From positions 48,787,931-48,851,930 of the forward strand of contig OZ035962.1 in assembly GCA_964034945.1 (NCBI GenBank): a stretch of 64,000 nucleotides of DNA, written 5' to 3'. Positions 53,560 through 64,000 of this stretch are shown piece by piece (position 1 is the stretch's first letter; each line of letters starts with the position of its first letter). A program made the position numbers and the translations under genes. The notes below the pieces were generated by a model. It was given only the letters and a program-made list of their open reading frames with translations, was not told the DNA's origin and did not search any database. Source of the DNA: Chrysopilus asiliformis. Taxonomy: Eukaryota; Arthropoda; Insecta; Diptera; Rhagionidae.

Positions 53560-53715
53560 CATCGTTGAAATTAGCCCGACTAACTCAGCCGAAAAAACAT
53601 GAGACTCAATCTCAGCGTGGACGAGCCCCACGATATTTTATTGTGGAATTTCAGACCACTATTTTTTCAAAAATAATTTTCACCATAGATGTTTAAAATT
53701 CTGTTTGCGTTTTTA

Positions 53716-53924
53716 TGTGGTCGAAGAAGGGATCTTCTGCAAAGCATACAGATGTCAAATTAATTCTAGCGTCTGGAGATAGGCAATTTTATAGCAAGGT
53801 ATTTTGAGTTCAGTGACTCTCAAGATTAAACTAATTTAGTTCAGTGGCTCTCAAATTCAAAGTAGTTTCAGTTCAGTGGCTCTCAAGTTCAAACTCTTTA
53901 TTACAGATTTTTAGCAAATTTAAA
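53716..53924 (+). mobile_element. Gypsy-1 3' LTR, start
   Basis: TGTGGTCGAAGAAGGG and 209 bp as in the 5' LTR, 157 bp after the pol stop. The LTR end is not determined, because the 5' partner is truncated. Confidence 0.7.
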
Positions 53925-55250
53925 AAGAAATAAGAACGACATTAGAATTAAATAAATTTTTAGGGAAATTGGATATTGTGTCAGTCTATTTTATGTTAAA
54001 TGGTATTAAATTTTTGGATACAAAAATTTGGTTGGCTCAGTGGGCGAAGAAGAAACAGTGGCTCAGTAACTACGGAGAATCTTTAAATTCGCCATATTTA
54101 AAAGTTTGGGTGAAAAGAGTTCGACAGCAACCATTTGCTTGGCGACACTGGACTTGGAAGGTTCGTTTTGAACCTCCTTGAAAAATTAGTTCGAGATTTC
54201 GAATTTTCTGGAATTGGGCCGATTTTCGCTTATTTAAAATTCTTGTTGGAAGCCGTTTTTTTTAAATATTGGCGGACGTCAAACAGGGTACGTAAAAAAA
54301 TGAAATTTTGATGAAATGCGGAAAATAAAGTTTCGAAAATTCTAAAGGTTTTGGCAGTGATTCGATTTTTTTATTCCGGTATTCCGTGGCAGTGCTAATT
54401 TAAAAGAAGTAAAAAAAAGGTGTTTTTTTTAAACATATACGGCCGAAAAAGAATTCAGTTTTGTTCTATTTTATTAAAACGAAAAGAACAAAGAAAGCCT
54501 GCACACGCGAATACCGGTACTTTTGATACCGTACGAGCGGTTATACGAACGGTCATAATAAACGGTACTCTCCTTGGTTATTAAAGAAGATTACAAAAGA
54601 TTGCAGCCAAGGATTGAGATTTGAAAAAAACGGAATTGCGAATTGAAATATTCCACGAGAATTTAAACGTTTTCTCTATTGAGATTTGGAAAAGACAAAT
54701 TGTGAATTGAATTATTCCACGTGGAATTCTACGTTTTCTTATACGGATTTAAAAAGTCCACGGACGGAAGCGAAAGAAGGACGAAGAAGTTTTCCTTGGT
54801 TTGTAAGGACAGACGGACGAAAGGAAGCGAAGGAGGAATTTTTCGTTAATTTTGTGGACGGACAGAAGAAGTGGAGAAGAGAGAGCGGACAGAAAATTCG
54901 CATTTTCTTGTTTTCATCAAATTTTGAAAAATTTTAAAAGAAAGGAAAGCGAGAACCCTGTTTCTAAATTTTGAAAAAGTAGCCATTGTTGCCAACCGAG
55001 ATTTTTGTTAAGGGAATTCGGATCCAGAATTGTGCGTTGTTGAAGAAATTTTTCAGGAAAGTAGAGTTCCAATTAATTCCTTTTAGGTATAATATATTAA
55101 TGCACGTTTTGAAACCTTTTTAGCAATATTTTAAATAAATAATAGCAGAGGAGATCAGCGGGTGGACGTTGTGCACGACTTCTACACTGCAGCTGCTTCA
55201 AAAATTGGTATTAAATTTAAAAAGGAATCAATTGTAAGTAATAACGTATA
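53925..55250 (+). other. Possible rest of the 3' LTR or unassigned repeat
   Basis: A 70-codon frame (53969-54181) has no known domain. About 54605-54735 holds a duplicated segment (GAGATTTG, ATTCCACG, ACGTTTTCT), and 54740-54930 is GA-rich. An AATAAATAA at about 55133 could be a polyadenylation site. A GTAAGT-type donor lies near 55230. Confidence 0.35.
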
Positions 55251-56206
55251 AGCCTTTAATTACTTAAGGAATTACACGCGTATTTTTTTATAAAATTTGA
55301 AATTCGCGGCAAAATTCGCCCTCTTGATTATTGAAAGGATCCAAATTCTTTGCGGTGCAATAAAACATTTAAATAATTTACATCGGTTTACTTAAATTTA
55401 ACTGTGAAAGTGTTTATTTATTTATTTGATCATTTAATTTATTTATTGCACGATATAATTTAAATTTGAATTTTTTTAAAGTGTCTATTGTGAATTAGTC
55501 CATTTTATCAAATATCTCAGGGTCGATCCGATATTTTAGTCAAGACTCAAACCTAAATATTAAAAACCCCAAAATGTTAAAACTTATATATTAGTTATTT
55601 ACTATAGTTATTTACTATTTACTATTTTTATAAACTAAATGTTAGATTAAGAGAAAGAAAGGATATTTCTATCAAAATAAATAAATTGTAAAATGGGAAA
55701 TGTTTGTATGTTTAGATTTTGAAATAAGGACTGATTTTAGGATGATTTGCTAGAAGTTTTTCTAAGATAGGGGAAGAGAATTGGATGACGATGGTGGATA
55801 AAATCTTTGGCGCTAAATTTAAATTCTAGGATACAGCTTCGGCTTCGGCCAAACGAATAAAATGGAATTTTCATTTTATTACTACCATCGTTGCTCGTAT
55901 TTTCTTATTTTTCTAGTTTTCGATTTTTACTTCTTGCATTTTATTTAATTATGGCACATCTTTGAACTGTTATGACTGTTTTCTCCCTCCACAAGAACCT
56001 CCCCGATCCACTGAGTGATAGCCGGAAATCAGTGCCAGTGGAGACGAAGAAAACAGACAAACCTTCAAGATTTAACACTCGTAAGATATTTTGGAGGTAT
56101 CTGTTTAATCCCACAAATGGGGTTAGAAGAATGTAATAACACCAGCCAGCTAATATATTTCCCTCCCTTCAAGAATTCCAATTTTTTCAAAGTACCCATT
56201 TTCCTC
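55251..56206. other. No recognised gene
   Basis: AT-rich DNA with TATTTATT runs. The short open frame at 56015-56272 has no domain. Confidence 0.3.
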
Positions 56207-56573
56207 TTAATAAGTCTTATTAAAATTTTGATCTATCCAAAAGATTTTTTCACAAAACCATTTAAGTTTTGAATTGCTCTCTTGAAAAAATGTGATTGCC
56301 GACATAAGATATTTTGGCTTTTTTGTGATAGATCTATAGAGATTGTGGGAATTGTCCTGTTGCATCTTATATATTAACTCACTAATATTTGAGAAAACTT
56401 ACATTAACCAGATTCACTTGAGGATTGATATTATTCACATACTCATGTACTCCTTTCAAATAACTGTTAGATTGATCTGAATATACGTATCTACAACTCG
56501 ATTTCAGCCGTATTTTAGTGACCAGATTTTTCATGGGTAAAAATCCCAAAACATACAGTTGTTTGATATTCAT
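56207..56573 (-). CDS. Possible two-exon small gene, unknown function
   Basis: ATG at 56573 opens 57 codons (MNIKQLYVLGFLPMK at the start) to a GT donor (GTAAGT at 56402). A 37-bp gap ends in AG, and a second exon in the same phase runs 56365-56207 (QQDNSHNLYRSITKKPK) to TAA. Joined length is 109 residues, basic, with no signal peptide or membrane segment. I do not recognise it. Against it: a 37-bp intron is shorter than normal insect introns and has no clear pyrimidine tract. It may be a fragment of an older gene. Confidence 0.35.
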
Positions 56574-56867
56574 AATTACGAGTACTTTTCAAGAATTTTT
56601 TAATAGTATTTAATTGATAAATAACTCTCAATCGAACAAAACGTGATCGAAGTGTCGCATTTATAAGTAACTGACGATTTTTTTAACTCTCAGTGCAGAT
56701 TCACCTTAATTCCATTTAATTATGCTCCATCGACTAACTGGCAGCAACGATCACGTAAGAATAGACAAATCACGGTTGGTAAACTCTTGAGGCAATGAAG
56801 AGTACTTCCAATGATATATGTGTATAGGCCTGTCTCATTGCCTACATCCAATAACAATACAAAATTT
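56574..56867. other. No recognised feature
   Basis: Short AT-rich stretch upstream of the tandem duplication. Confidence 0.3.
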
Positions 56868-58193
56868 CTACTACTTCATCCTTTGAAGGAAATTTTCCGG
56901 AAAGAATAACGTGCAAATCACCTCTGTTCTGTAAAACTTCGTTTGGGGACTAAACGTAACGCGATTGATTCGATTCGCAACGCGATCGTTGTTTTGGAAA
57001 ACGGTGAAGTGGCTGCGTTTGCTATTTAAAAAGACGGCAAACATCGCATGCAAATGCAATGTCAAAAATCAGCTGGTTGTGTTTATTTCTTGGTTATGCA
57101 AGTGAAAACGTTTGGTTGAATTTTGAAAATGGATTTAACGCTCCCATTATATTTGAAGAATATGGTTATTGTCAACTTTTGCATTTTGGGGGACCTAAAT
57201 GCGCGTACGGGATCTGCTTATGAAATTGACCAAAATCTCTTAGTTAATATAAACAATATCTCCGCTTCCCGGAACGAAAAATAGGCAAGAAACTATTAAA
57301 TTTATTAGATGAGACTGTGGGTATTATTGTCAATGGTAGAACCAACGATGACAAAAAGGTCAATTTTACGTTTCAAAGTTCTGTGGGTAGTTCTGTCATA
57401 GATTATTGCTGTTGCTCTTTTAATTTTCTAAGAATCATCAAGAGCTTCGCGATCCTAAGTAAACCGTTTTCAGATCATATGCCGCTATGTCTCAATATTC
57501 TTGCGAAGTCTGATAAGCACACAACCGCACCTACTACTTCATCCTTTGAAGGAAATTTTCCGGAAAGAATAACGTGCAAATCACCTCTGTTCTGTAAAAC
57601 TTCGTTTGGGGACTAAACGTAACGCGATTGATTCGATTCGCAACGCGATCGTTGTTTTGGAAAACGGTGAAGTGGCTGCGTTTGCTATTTAAAAAGACGG
57701 CAAACATCGCATGCAAATGCAATGTCAAAAATCAGCTGGTTGTGTTTATTTCTTGGTTATGCAAGTGAAAACGTTTGGTTGAATTTTGAAAATGGATTTA
57801 ACGCTCCCATTATATTTGAAGAATATGGTTATTGTCAACTTTTGCATTTTGGGGGACCTAAATGCGCGTACGGGATCTGCTTATGAAATTGACCAAAATC
57901 TCTTAGTTAATATAAACAATATCTCCGCTTCCCGGAACGAAAAATAGGCAAGAAACTATTAAATTTATTAGATGAGACTGTGGGTATTATTGTCAATGGT
58001 AGAACCAACGATGACAAAAAGGTCAATTTTACGTTTCAAAGTTCTGTGGGTAGTTCTGTCATAGATTATTGCTGTTGCTCTTTTAATTTTCTAAGAATCA
58101 TCAAGAGCTTCGCGATCCTAAGTAAACCGTTTTCAGATCATATGCCGCTATGTCTCAATATTCTTGCGAAGTCTGATAAGCACACAACCGCAC
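56868..58193 (+). repeat. Tandem duplication, 663-bp unit
   Basis: 56868-57530 and 57531-58193 are essentially identical; the junction shares CTACTACTTC. Each unit holds about 300 bp of unassigned DNA followed by part of the LINE-E endonuclease. Confidence 0.93.
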
Positions 58194-58543
58194 CTACTAA
58201 GACAGTTATTTTGCCCCCAAAAATTAAATGGATCCCAAGTAAAGCAGAAAAGTACTACGAAATGCTCAATGATAGGTTCAGTGACGATATTCAATTACAA
58301 GACGAAAGTATTGATGACAATATTAACCGTTTTAAAGAAAGAATTGTAGTGGCTGCGGGTACTCGGGGCTCAAAGAAAAAATTCGATAATAAAAATCCAT
58401 GGTTTGATTTCTCATGTTACAAAGCAAAATCAAAGATGTTTGACTGTTTGCAACAGTACCGAAAATATTACTCATGTCAGGATAAAATTAGGTATGATGA
58501 GAGTAAAAAAAGTATCACAAACTTTGTAAAGCAAAAAAATTAA
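57150..58543 (+). pseudogene. LINE-E endonuclease region (partly duplicated)
   Basis: Endonuclease motifs ILGDLNARTGSAYEID and, after a small frameshift, DETVGIIVNGRTNDD, SSVIDYCCCSFNFL and FSDHMPLCLNI occur in both duplicate units (57180-57530 and 57843-58193). Only the second continues into the linker (KNPWFDFSCYKAKSKMFDC), ending at TAA 58543. The GDLNARTG and SDHMP motifs show an APE-type endonuclease of a LINE distinct from A to D. The RT lies beyond an insertion at 58581-59767. Confidence 0.8.
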
Positions 58544-58580
58544 CCTATCAAACTGATACTATAGCCAAACTCAATCATAC

Positions 58581-59767
58581 AAAAAAAAGGCAAGGTGTCT
58601 GTCTGGTAGAGACGGCCAGAAGACGTGGATCCGCCTACAACGATCGCCAATAGATCTTTAAGTAAGAAATTTTAGTGAAAAGGAAACTAAAGAAACAATT
58701 TGATTGACCGTAATGTTACGGGATTTGACTTTCCGTTTGGTGAATTTTGGCATCTTGTACCTAAAAATCAAATTTCACTTGCAACACAACGAACAATGTT
58801 TAATAGGGCATTTTACGCAAATTGCACAAAACTTACGCAAATTGCACAAAACATTTTCTTCGTAAACTAAACGAATAACAAGTAAACTAAACGAATAACA
58901 TAAACTGGGTTATTTATTAAGAAAAGTCTTTTGTGTTATTTGCAGAACTTGAATTTATGAAAACGCCCATAGACAAAAAACAAATAAAAATAAAATAAAA
59001 TTACACGATAAAAGCAACGAAGCAATTTCAATTTAGAGCAACTAAAAATAGTGTTCAAAACCATGGCCGAATTATACAAGGCCTGTTTGACAGCTCAGTT
59101 GCTTCTGGCTCTGACGTCATCGGCAAGAAATTCTTATACGATTCAATGGGAATTTTCCCTTTTTATATGAAATATTATTGAAATTAGCGCACACACAATC
59201 AACATTAGAAAGAATGCACCGATATTTCTTGCCGATGACGTAGCAAAATGGTGGCTGTTAAAAAGCAACCAGCAGACCTGTGTTTAATTCGGCCATGCGA
59301 TCGATGCACATTTTTCCTTCTCCCCCCAAGTTAAGATCGAAATTGTTTCTCTTTAAGTTTTCCGCTTTTGTTCAAAGCGGTTTGTATGCTTTGCATAAAA
59401 ATGAATGAAAGGTTCGAGCGATGGCTGCTGTTGGGTATGATGCACACACACATATAAGTATGCATTTCATTAGTAAGAGAGCGATATCTCGGTCCCAGCA
59501 TTAAAGTTGTGTTCTCAAAGCAAATTAAAACCATAATTTTTTCTCGTTCTTTGGAGCGTTTTACTGAAATTCTGAATTTCGTTTTCTCGAGAGTGATTTT
59601 TATTTTCAATTTTTTTCAATTCCTCCAAAGCGAATTGAACCGAAATAATATGAATAGCCAGAATCAGAACAACCCATTTAGAGATTGCAAATTTGTTATC
59701 ATGGTAGCAAGCCGATTTTCTAATTTGTACCCCATTACCAAAATCCAAGACGTATCCACGTCAAAAC
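58581..59767. mobile_element. Composite insertion splitting LINE-E
   Basis: Contains: repeat shared with 15141-15208 (58581-58649); repeat shared with 22964-23010 (58650-58700); duplicated short phrases (ACGCAAATTGCACAAAAC and CGTAAACTAAACGAATAACA, each twice, 58815-58900); a palindromic TIR element (59062-59297); the repeat inverted relative to 23515-23700 (59335-59520); and the repeat shared with 26745-26830 (59683-59766). LINE-E resumes right after it. Confidence 0.6.
59062..59297. mobile_element. Small TIR element (MITE), 236 bp
   Basis: Ends CATGGCCGAATTA and TAATTCGGCCATG are exact inverses; arms of about 70 bp share GACGTCATCGGCAAGAAAT. No clear target duplication. Non-coding. Confidence 0.75.
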
Positions 59768-60060
59768 AGCAAAGAATGGTGGTCGTTATCAAATTGTCTT
59801 AGACGTAAAGAAGTTAAAAGTAGCTCTAATATTGATATTGCTGAATTTGCTAACCACTTCAAGATATTGCTGAATTCTGATAATGATGTTCCATTAACTC
59901 GGTACTGTATGTCTATCGCGTCCGACCCCCTATTAGATTCCCTAATTGAGCTGGAGGAAGTCGTGAAAGTTATTTCAAACTCTAAATGTAATAAATCTCC
60001 CGAAGCAGATGGAATCCGATTTCAGTTGTATAAAAATGCTTCTTGATCTAAAACAGTCAT
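59768..60060 (+). pseudogene. LINE-E, RT N-terminal part
   Basis: Continues LINE-E with KEWWSLSNCLRRKEVKSS, FANHFKILLNSD, and VVKVISNSKCNKSPEADGI, the conserved pre-RT block (normally SPGPDGI-like) before the palm. A TGA follows at about 60043. RT catalytic motifs are not found, so the element is 3' truncated here. Confidence 0.75.
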
Positions 60061-60640
60061 AGGGATTTTACTAAATAGAATTGTGATGAATTGCATTTCG
60101 ACTTTTCTAAATCTGATGCAATACATCACCTTACTTAAAACACACGGTATTAAAGTACAAAATCAGAACATTAACCCATGAAAAATATCCGAATCATAGA
60201 TATTCCACTTAACCAATGCAATCTGGTCATTGTACTTTGGTCAGACCAGTTCTATAAAATTATCAATCAATTATGCAAAAGTGCATTCTGGTCAATGTAC
60301 TTTGTACCTACCATAAACCCAATAAACCTATAATCCCCAAAATGCTTACCCAAAAATTACGTTTACAAACGTTTATCAAAAGTACGCGACAAGCGCGATC
60401 CTATTTCACAACAATTGTTTTGTTGTATGACGATCTTATTTCACAACAAGTGTTTTGTTGTATGACGATCTTATTTCATAAACAATTTCATCAAGCCGGT
60501 GAAGAATCAAAATGCTGATACTTCCAAATAATTCTGATGGCTCGCGACCAGGGCAAATACAAGAATAATATTTCACAATTCACCTTTAAATTGTAGTTTT
60601 TACTTACACTGCAATTTCGCCCATTTAACATGAAGTGGGA
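60061..60640. other. Unassigned, with a short tandem repeat
   Basis: 60395-60480 holds two and a half copies of a 36-bp unit (GTTTTGTTGTATGACGATCT). CAATCTGGTCATTGTACTTT-type phrase occurs twice (60220, 60285). No gene. Confidence 0.45.
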
Positions 60641-61329
60641 AATCGCTTCAACGAATAAGGTTGTCCAGGTCAGGAATGTTATAAAAGTAAGTGTCAAGAT
60701 CGGTCAAGAAGAGAGTTCTGGTCAGAAGCTTTTTGAGTTTTGGAGTTTCGGGGTCTTGTAGAGTTTTTTGTGGAGTTTTTTAGAAGTTTTTAATAGAGAC
60801 AAGGAGTATTATTTTAGAGTTTTTGGAAACAGTTAGTTTTTAGAGTTGAAGTGGAGTAGCGAAAGTAAAAGGGTCGAAAAGTTGAAAAGTAAAATTCATT
60901 TTGTCTGCGCATTTTTAGTCAAGTGTTTGAAAAGTTAAAACATAATCAAAGAAAAGTGTAAACTGATTAGTTATAATTATAAGAGAAAAAAAAGAAACAT
61001 TAAAAATAATTGAAATTCGATTTATATGTACATTTTAAGTAAAGTTGTATTAACATTTGGAATATAAGAAAAAGAAAAGTGTACGCCGATTTGTTGCGAC
61101 TAATAAAGAAGAAATATAATAAATAATTGAAGGATCACTTGTTTATGAGGCCACTGTTCAGCAGGACAAGTGGTACAAGTGATTTAAAAATAGTTGTTTC
61201 GTGACAAACGTAATCCCGGTCAGTACAACAAAACTTTTGTGACATTTTTGTTTTTGAAATCGAAAAAAAAGAAAAAAAGGGGTGAAGTGTACTGTGCAAC
61301 CAACGGCAGAAACCAGTCCGAAGTGATAA
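60641..61329 (+). promoter_or_regulatory. Gypsy-2 candidate 5' LTR and leader
   Basis: TATAAAA at 60680-60686, AATAAA at 61102-61107, and a leader up to gag at 61330. The layout fits promoter, poly(A) site and leader of an LTR element. Exact LTR ends and a primer-binding site could not be fixed because the 3' LTR is outside the window. Confidence 0.45.
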
Positions 61330-62667
61330 ATGTCAGATACACTACGGAAATTTCTTCGCAGAAACCCGAGAAGACGCGCTACGAGAAAATACAAAACTCC
61401 ACAAGCAGAGAGCTCATCCATAAGTTCAGAGGAATTCAACCACGGAATCAACTCCAAAGAAGTGCAACAGAAATCAACTCCAAAGAAGGACAACAGCAAC
61501 AAAGCAAGAAAGGTACAGCAATTCGCCGGCATCCCATTTGAACAAATTTCAAATCACCTACAAGAAGAGATTGAGGAACTTTTCGGCGCATCCAACACTC
61601 TACAAAATCTATTCGGCACCTTCAGGAACCCACAACCAGGACCCAGCGGTATCAACCCAAGGCAAGGAGACAACTGTCCAGTATCCAGCATACCAGTATC
61701 TAACATCACTAACGGAAGTGCAGCAGAAAAAGTGTCAGCATCTAGACGAGTAGAAGCGCATCAAAGAAGCAGCAAATCCCCGGAAAAAACTTCATCAGAC
61801 AATCACAAAACAGTAAGCGAAAAATTTGATAATATTATAAACTTTAGAAATAGAATAGTACTAGATAGGGATAATAACGATTTTGTAATCTTAGATAGTG
61901 AAGACTCTGTAAATTCAATTAAAAGTCAAAATTCCGAATTTTTAGAGCTGACCGATCAGCAAACTAATAACGTATCTAAGTCAATTCAAGAATTTATTGT
62001 GCGGGTAGACAATTTACTTTCTAGAAAAAATATTAAAATAGAAAACCAAACCGATAAAATGTCGTTAATGGAAATTTCCAAGTTAGTAAGTCTGATGGTC
62101 CCAGTTTTTACTGGAGAAAGGACCCCGACACTGGAAATGGATTTGAGACGATTTTTGGATTGTGCAAAACAGATCCACGACACACTAACAGCCGATGCTG
62201 TTCCTACATTCCTATCAGTATTACGTTCTAAATTACAAGGGGATGCTTATAGTTTAATTGGTACACATACCTTTACTAGTTTTTCAAATCTGCAAAATAT
62301 GATGCTCGCATATTATGCTCCTACTAAGTCTTTAGATGATTTGTATGCCGAATTACGACGGTGTGCGCAAAGTCCTGGAGAAACAGTTCAAGCATTCGGA
62401 TGTCGTTTAATAAAAATATATACCGAAATGCACAAAACCGCCCAAGCAAAATATCCAGAAGGGAGTTATGCTCTTATTAAAGAAATCGAAAAGGGAGTTC
62501 GATTTACCTATAGAGTAGGAATTTTAAGTCCCACAATACGGCAAGCTTTAATAAGTAGTACTGTCGACAAAATGGATTCACTCATGATTCTAGCGGATAA
62601 TATAGAAAAAAATGAACTAAAGGCTTATAAAAGTAGAAGACTGAATCACCTATACGAGCAACCTTGA
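61330..62667 (+). CDS. Gypsy-2 gag, matrix/capsid part
   Basis: ATG at 61330, 445 codons. A basic N-terminus (KFLRRNPRRRATRK), a Ser/Asn-rich middle, then a capsid-like helical region (residues about 240-430) with MVPVFTGERTPTLEMDLRRF, QGDAYSLIG and SPGETVQAFGCRLIKIY, as in gypsy capsids. TGA at 62665-62667 is followed after three bases by an ATG in the same frame, and the nucleocapsid part continues. So gag is either split by a nonsense mutation or expressed by readthrough/reinitiation. Gag builds the virus-like particle. Confidence 0.85.
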   Translation: MSDTLRKFLRRNPRRRATRKYKTPQAESSSISSEEFNHGINSKEVQQKSTPKKDNSNKARKVQQFAGIPFEQISNHLQEEIEELFGASNTLQNLFGTFRNPQPGPSGINPRQGDNCPVSSIPVSNITNGSAAEKVSASRRVEAHQRSSKSPEKTSSDNHKTVSEKFDNIINFRNRIVLDRDNNDFVILDSEDSVNSIKSQNSEFLELTDQQTNNVSKSIQEFIVRVDNLLSRKNIKIENQTDKMSLMEISKLVSLMVPVFTGERTPTLEMDLRRFLDCAKQIHDTLTADAVPTFLSVLRSKLQGDAYSLIGTHTFTSFSNLQNMMLAYYAPTKSLDDLYAELRRCAQSPGETVQAFGCRLIKIYTEMHKTAQAKYPEGSYALIKEIEKGVRFTYRVGILSPTIRQALISSTVDKMDSLMILADNIEKNELKAYKSRRLNHLYEQP

Positions 62668-62670
62668 ATT

Positions 62671-63204
62671 ATGTCTAATGCACTAAATTGGACCCAAAAT
62701 TCCTCTACTCTCTCAAATAACAACACTTTAACTCAAACTTTCCCTAACTCAAATTCCCCAATTAATAATTCCTCAAACAGAAGTTTTCAAAATCCCATGG
62801 GGAATTCTAAAGGAAATTTTAGCAGATTTCCACAATCTAATAATCTTTCTACAAATGTGCAAAGTGTCAGGAGAAATATAACATGTAGTTTTTGTAAACG
62901 AATAGGACACGAATACAAAGATTGCCGAACAAGACAATATTTCTGTACTAAATGCCAAACCAATGGCCACAGTACCGACAGGTGTTGGAAACAAACGACT
63001 AGTTCGAATTTCCAAACATCTACCCCAAAACGCAATCAAGCACAAATAAATTATAACAGACATAACTCCCCAAATCCTCAACATTGTGATTGGTGTGATC
63101 GAGACACCCACAATATAAATCAGTGTCCCGCAAAACGAAAATGGGAACAAAAAACTAATTCAGGCTCTCAAAACAACCTCCCATCAACACAGGGAAACCA
63201 ATAG
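62671..63204 (+). CDS. Gypsy-2 gag, nucleocapsid part with three zinc knuckles
   Basis: ATG at 62671 in the frame of the preceding gag segment; 177 codons to TAG at 63202-63204. An Asn/Ser-rich start, then CSFCKRIGHEYKDC, CTKCQTNGHSTDRC and CDWCDRDTHNINQC, three intact CX2CX4HX4C knuckles that bind the RNA genome. All key Cys and His are present. The pol frame overlaps the end of this ORF in the -1 frame, the usual gag-pol arrangement. Confidence 0.9.
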   Translation: MSNALNWTQNSSTLSNNNTLTQTFPNSNSPINNSSNRSFQNPMGNSKGNFSRFPQSNNLSTNVQSVRRNITCSFCKRIGHEYKDCRTRQYFCTKCQTNGHSTDRCWKQTTSSNFQTSTPKRNQAQINYNRHNSPNPQHCDWCDRDTHNINQCPAKRKWEQKTNSGSQNNLPSTQGNQ

Positions 63205-64000
63205 GGTTTGAAGCTCCACACCCATCTTCAGACCAAGCCAAAAAGGGGTGTAAACCTGAAATTGCAACCAATGTTACGAAACAGGAAAAAGCTAAAGTAT
63301 CTCTCAAACAATCCAAATCCCAAAATAAAACTCCCAACATCAATGAACCCATTGCAAAGAATTATCAAAACTCTCCCTGGAAAACTCAAAACTCCGAAAC
63401 CACTCTCAAAAACAAAAAACCTATTGCAATGAGGTCGCAAAAACCCAATGAATCTCTCAAAAAATCCAACTCCCAAAAGAAAATCGACCCCATGCCTACT
63501 AATGAAATAATCATCCCATACCAGAAACTTTATCGCGAGGCAGTAATAACCGCGGATGTTGACATCGCTTGTAAAAAACCAGTTCAATTTTTGGTGGATA
63601 CAGGAGCAGATGTAAGCCTAATTAGGCGATCGATCTTGAAACCCGGTACTCCGATTAACGGAAATAGATTAGTAGTTCTGACTGGTCTATACGGTGCATC
63701 TGAACGATCGATAGGCATCTGTGAAGCCAAAATGACGGCTGTTATGCGAGATCCAAATAATGAAGCGTTGACTTGTCAATTTCACGTAGTCAACGATAAT
63801 GAATCGGTTCCTTGCGATGGTATTATAGGAAGGGATATTTTATGGAACAGAAGTAGAATCGATTGTATTATGAAACGACTCCATTTTCCAGCAATAGAAG
63901 CGCTGCAATCAGAGCACGAGTTAAAATTTGACTTTATAGATGACTCCTTGCACGAAATCACAAAATCTGAAATCGCGACTCAGAAAGTGATGCTAAGGAC
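63195..64000 (+). CDS. Gypsy-2 pol, start with protease (cut by right window edge)
   Basis: Open in the -1 frame relative to gag, from inside the end of gag to the window edge without a stop. A Lys/Ser/Asn-rich spacer (to about 63500) leads into an aspartic protease: FLVDTGADVSLIRRSI with the active-site DTG at 63597-63605, and the flap-end motif GIIGRDILWN near 63830. The enzyme would process gag-pol. RT and integrase must lie to the right. This is the most intact LTR element in the window. Confidence 0.88.

Larger units (their letters stand above)
48549..53924 (+). mobile_element. Gypsy-1: Ty3/gypsy retrotransposon, defective
   Basis: Bounded by matching LTR starts (48549 and 53716). Contents: partial 5' LTR, TATACCC fragment, a foreign intron-bearing SANT-like pseudogene, the nucleocapsid end of gag, then pol (protease, RT, RNase H, integrase). 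The 3' LTR may extend well beyond 53924, perhaps to the AATAAA region near 55135. Confidence 0.85.

Noticed and set aside
53969..54181. An env-like or accessory gypsy gene
   Set aside because: Seventy codons, no signal peptide, membrane segment or known motif; it lies after the 3' LTR start.
58710..58840. A short coding scrap beginning near RNVTGFDFPFGEF
   Set aside because: About 45 codons read smoothly, but I could not match them to any family with confidence.

Overview
This 64-kb window looks like AT-rich repetitive DNA from an insect nuclear genome, probably a fly or midge-like dipteran (inference). The signs are non-LTR retrotransposons with RNase H domains, jockey/CR1-like LINEs, Ty3/gypsy elements, hAT, Tc1/mariner and PIF/Harbinger remnants, Helitrons, and GTCY-microsatellite repeats built like Drosophila DINE-1. 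No rRNA, complete tRNA, CRISPR array, bacterial operon or clearly intact host gene was found. Nearly everything is transposon or tandem repeat, and much of it is nested.

Left part (1-27.2 kb). A LINE tail (1-765) is followed by interspersed repeats, a foldback element and non-autonomous Helitrons. LINE-A (7.08-14.37 kb, RNase H-bearing) sits in a repeat copy with an 11-bp target duplication. It was itself hit by a hAT-like element (7578-9223) and by a Helitron carrying a PIF1-type helicase (9471-11675). Then come RT and Harbinger scraps, repeated copies of a roughly 570-bp element called here the 'TATACCC element', a multi-arm inverted-repeat element (16753-17614), a large hairpin (18.6-18.9 kb), a 122-bp satellite (19-20.1 kb), an 88-bp satellite (20.3-20.7 kb) and a complete non-autonomous Helitron (24013-25387) made of the same 122-bp unit.

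Central part (27.2-45.8 kb). A minus-strand RNase H-bearing LINE (LINE-B) is split by a plus-strand LINE (LINE-C, 28483-32940). LINE-C contains a rearranged mariner-like element and a hAT element, and LINE-B also contains a 678-bp inverted-repeat element with GACTTTAGCC iterons. A 3.48-kb piece of LINE-B plus neighbours is tandemly duplicated, and the second copy took in a nearly complete LINE (LINE-D, 38109-43104) with an 8-bp target duplication.

Right part (46-64 kb). A small TIR element, a 121-bp tandem array and a foldback precede a gypsy element (about 48.5-54 kb or beyond). Between its LTR and gag lies an intron-containing Myb/SANT-like pseudogene. Its pol is broken by frameshifts and by a 61-bp perfect inverted duplication. 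After poorly understood DNA there is a two-exon open frame on the minus strand (56.2-56.6 kb), LINE-E with a 663-bp tandem duplication, and a second gypsy-like element (gag, nucleocapsid, start of pol) that runs off the right edge.

The genes do not form a host pathway. They are parts of selfish-element life cycles (endonuclease plus RT for target-primed reverse transcription; gag/protease/RT/RNase H/integrase for LTR elements; helicase for Helitrons; transposases for cut-and-paste). Seamless reading-frame joins across several insertions allow the order of insertion to be read directly.
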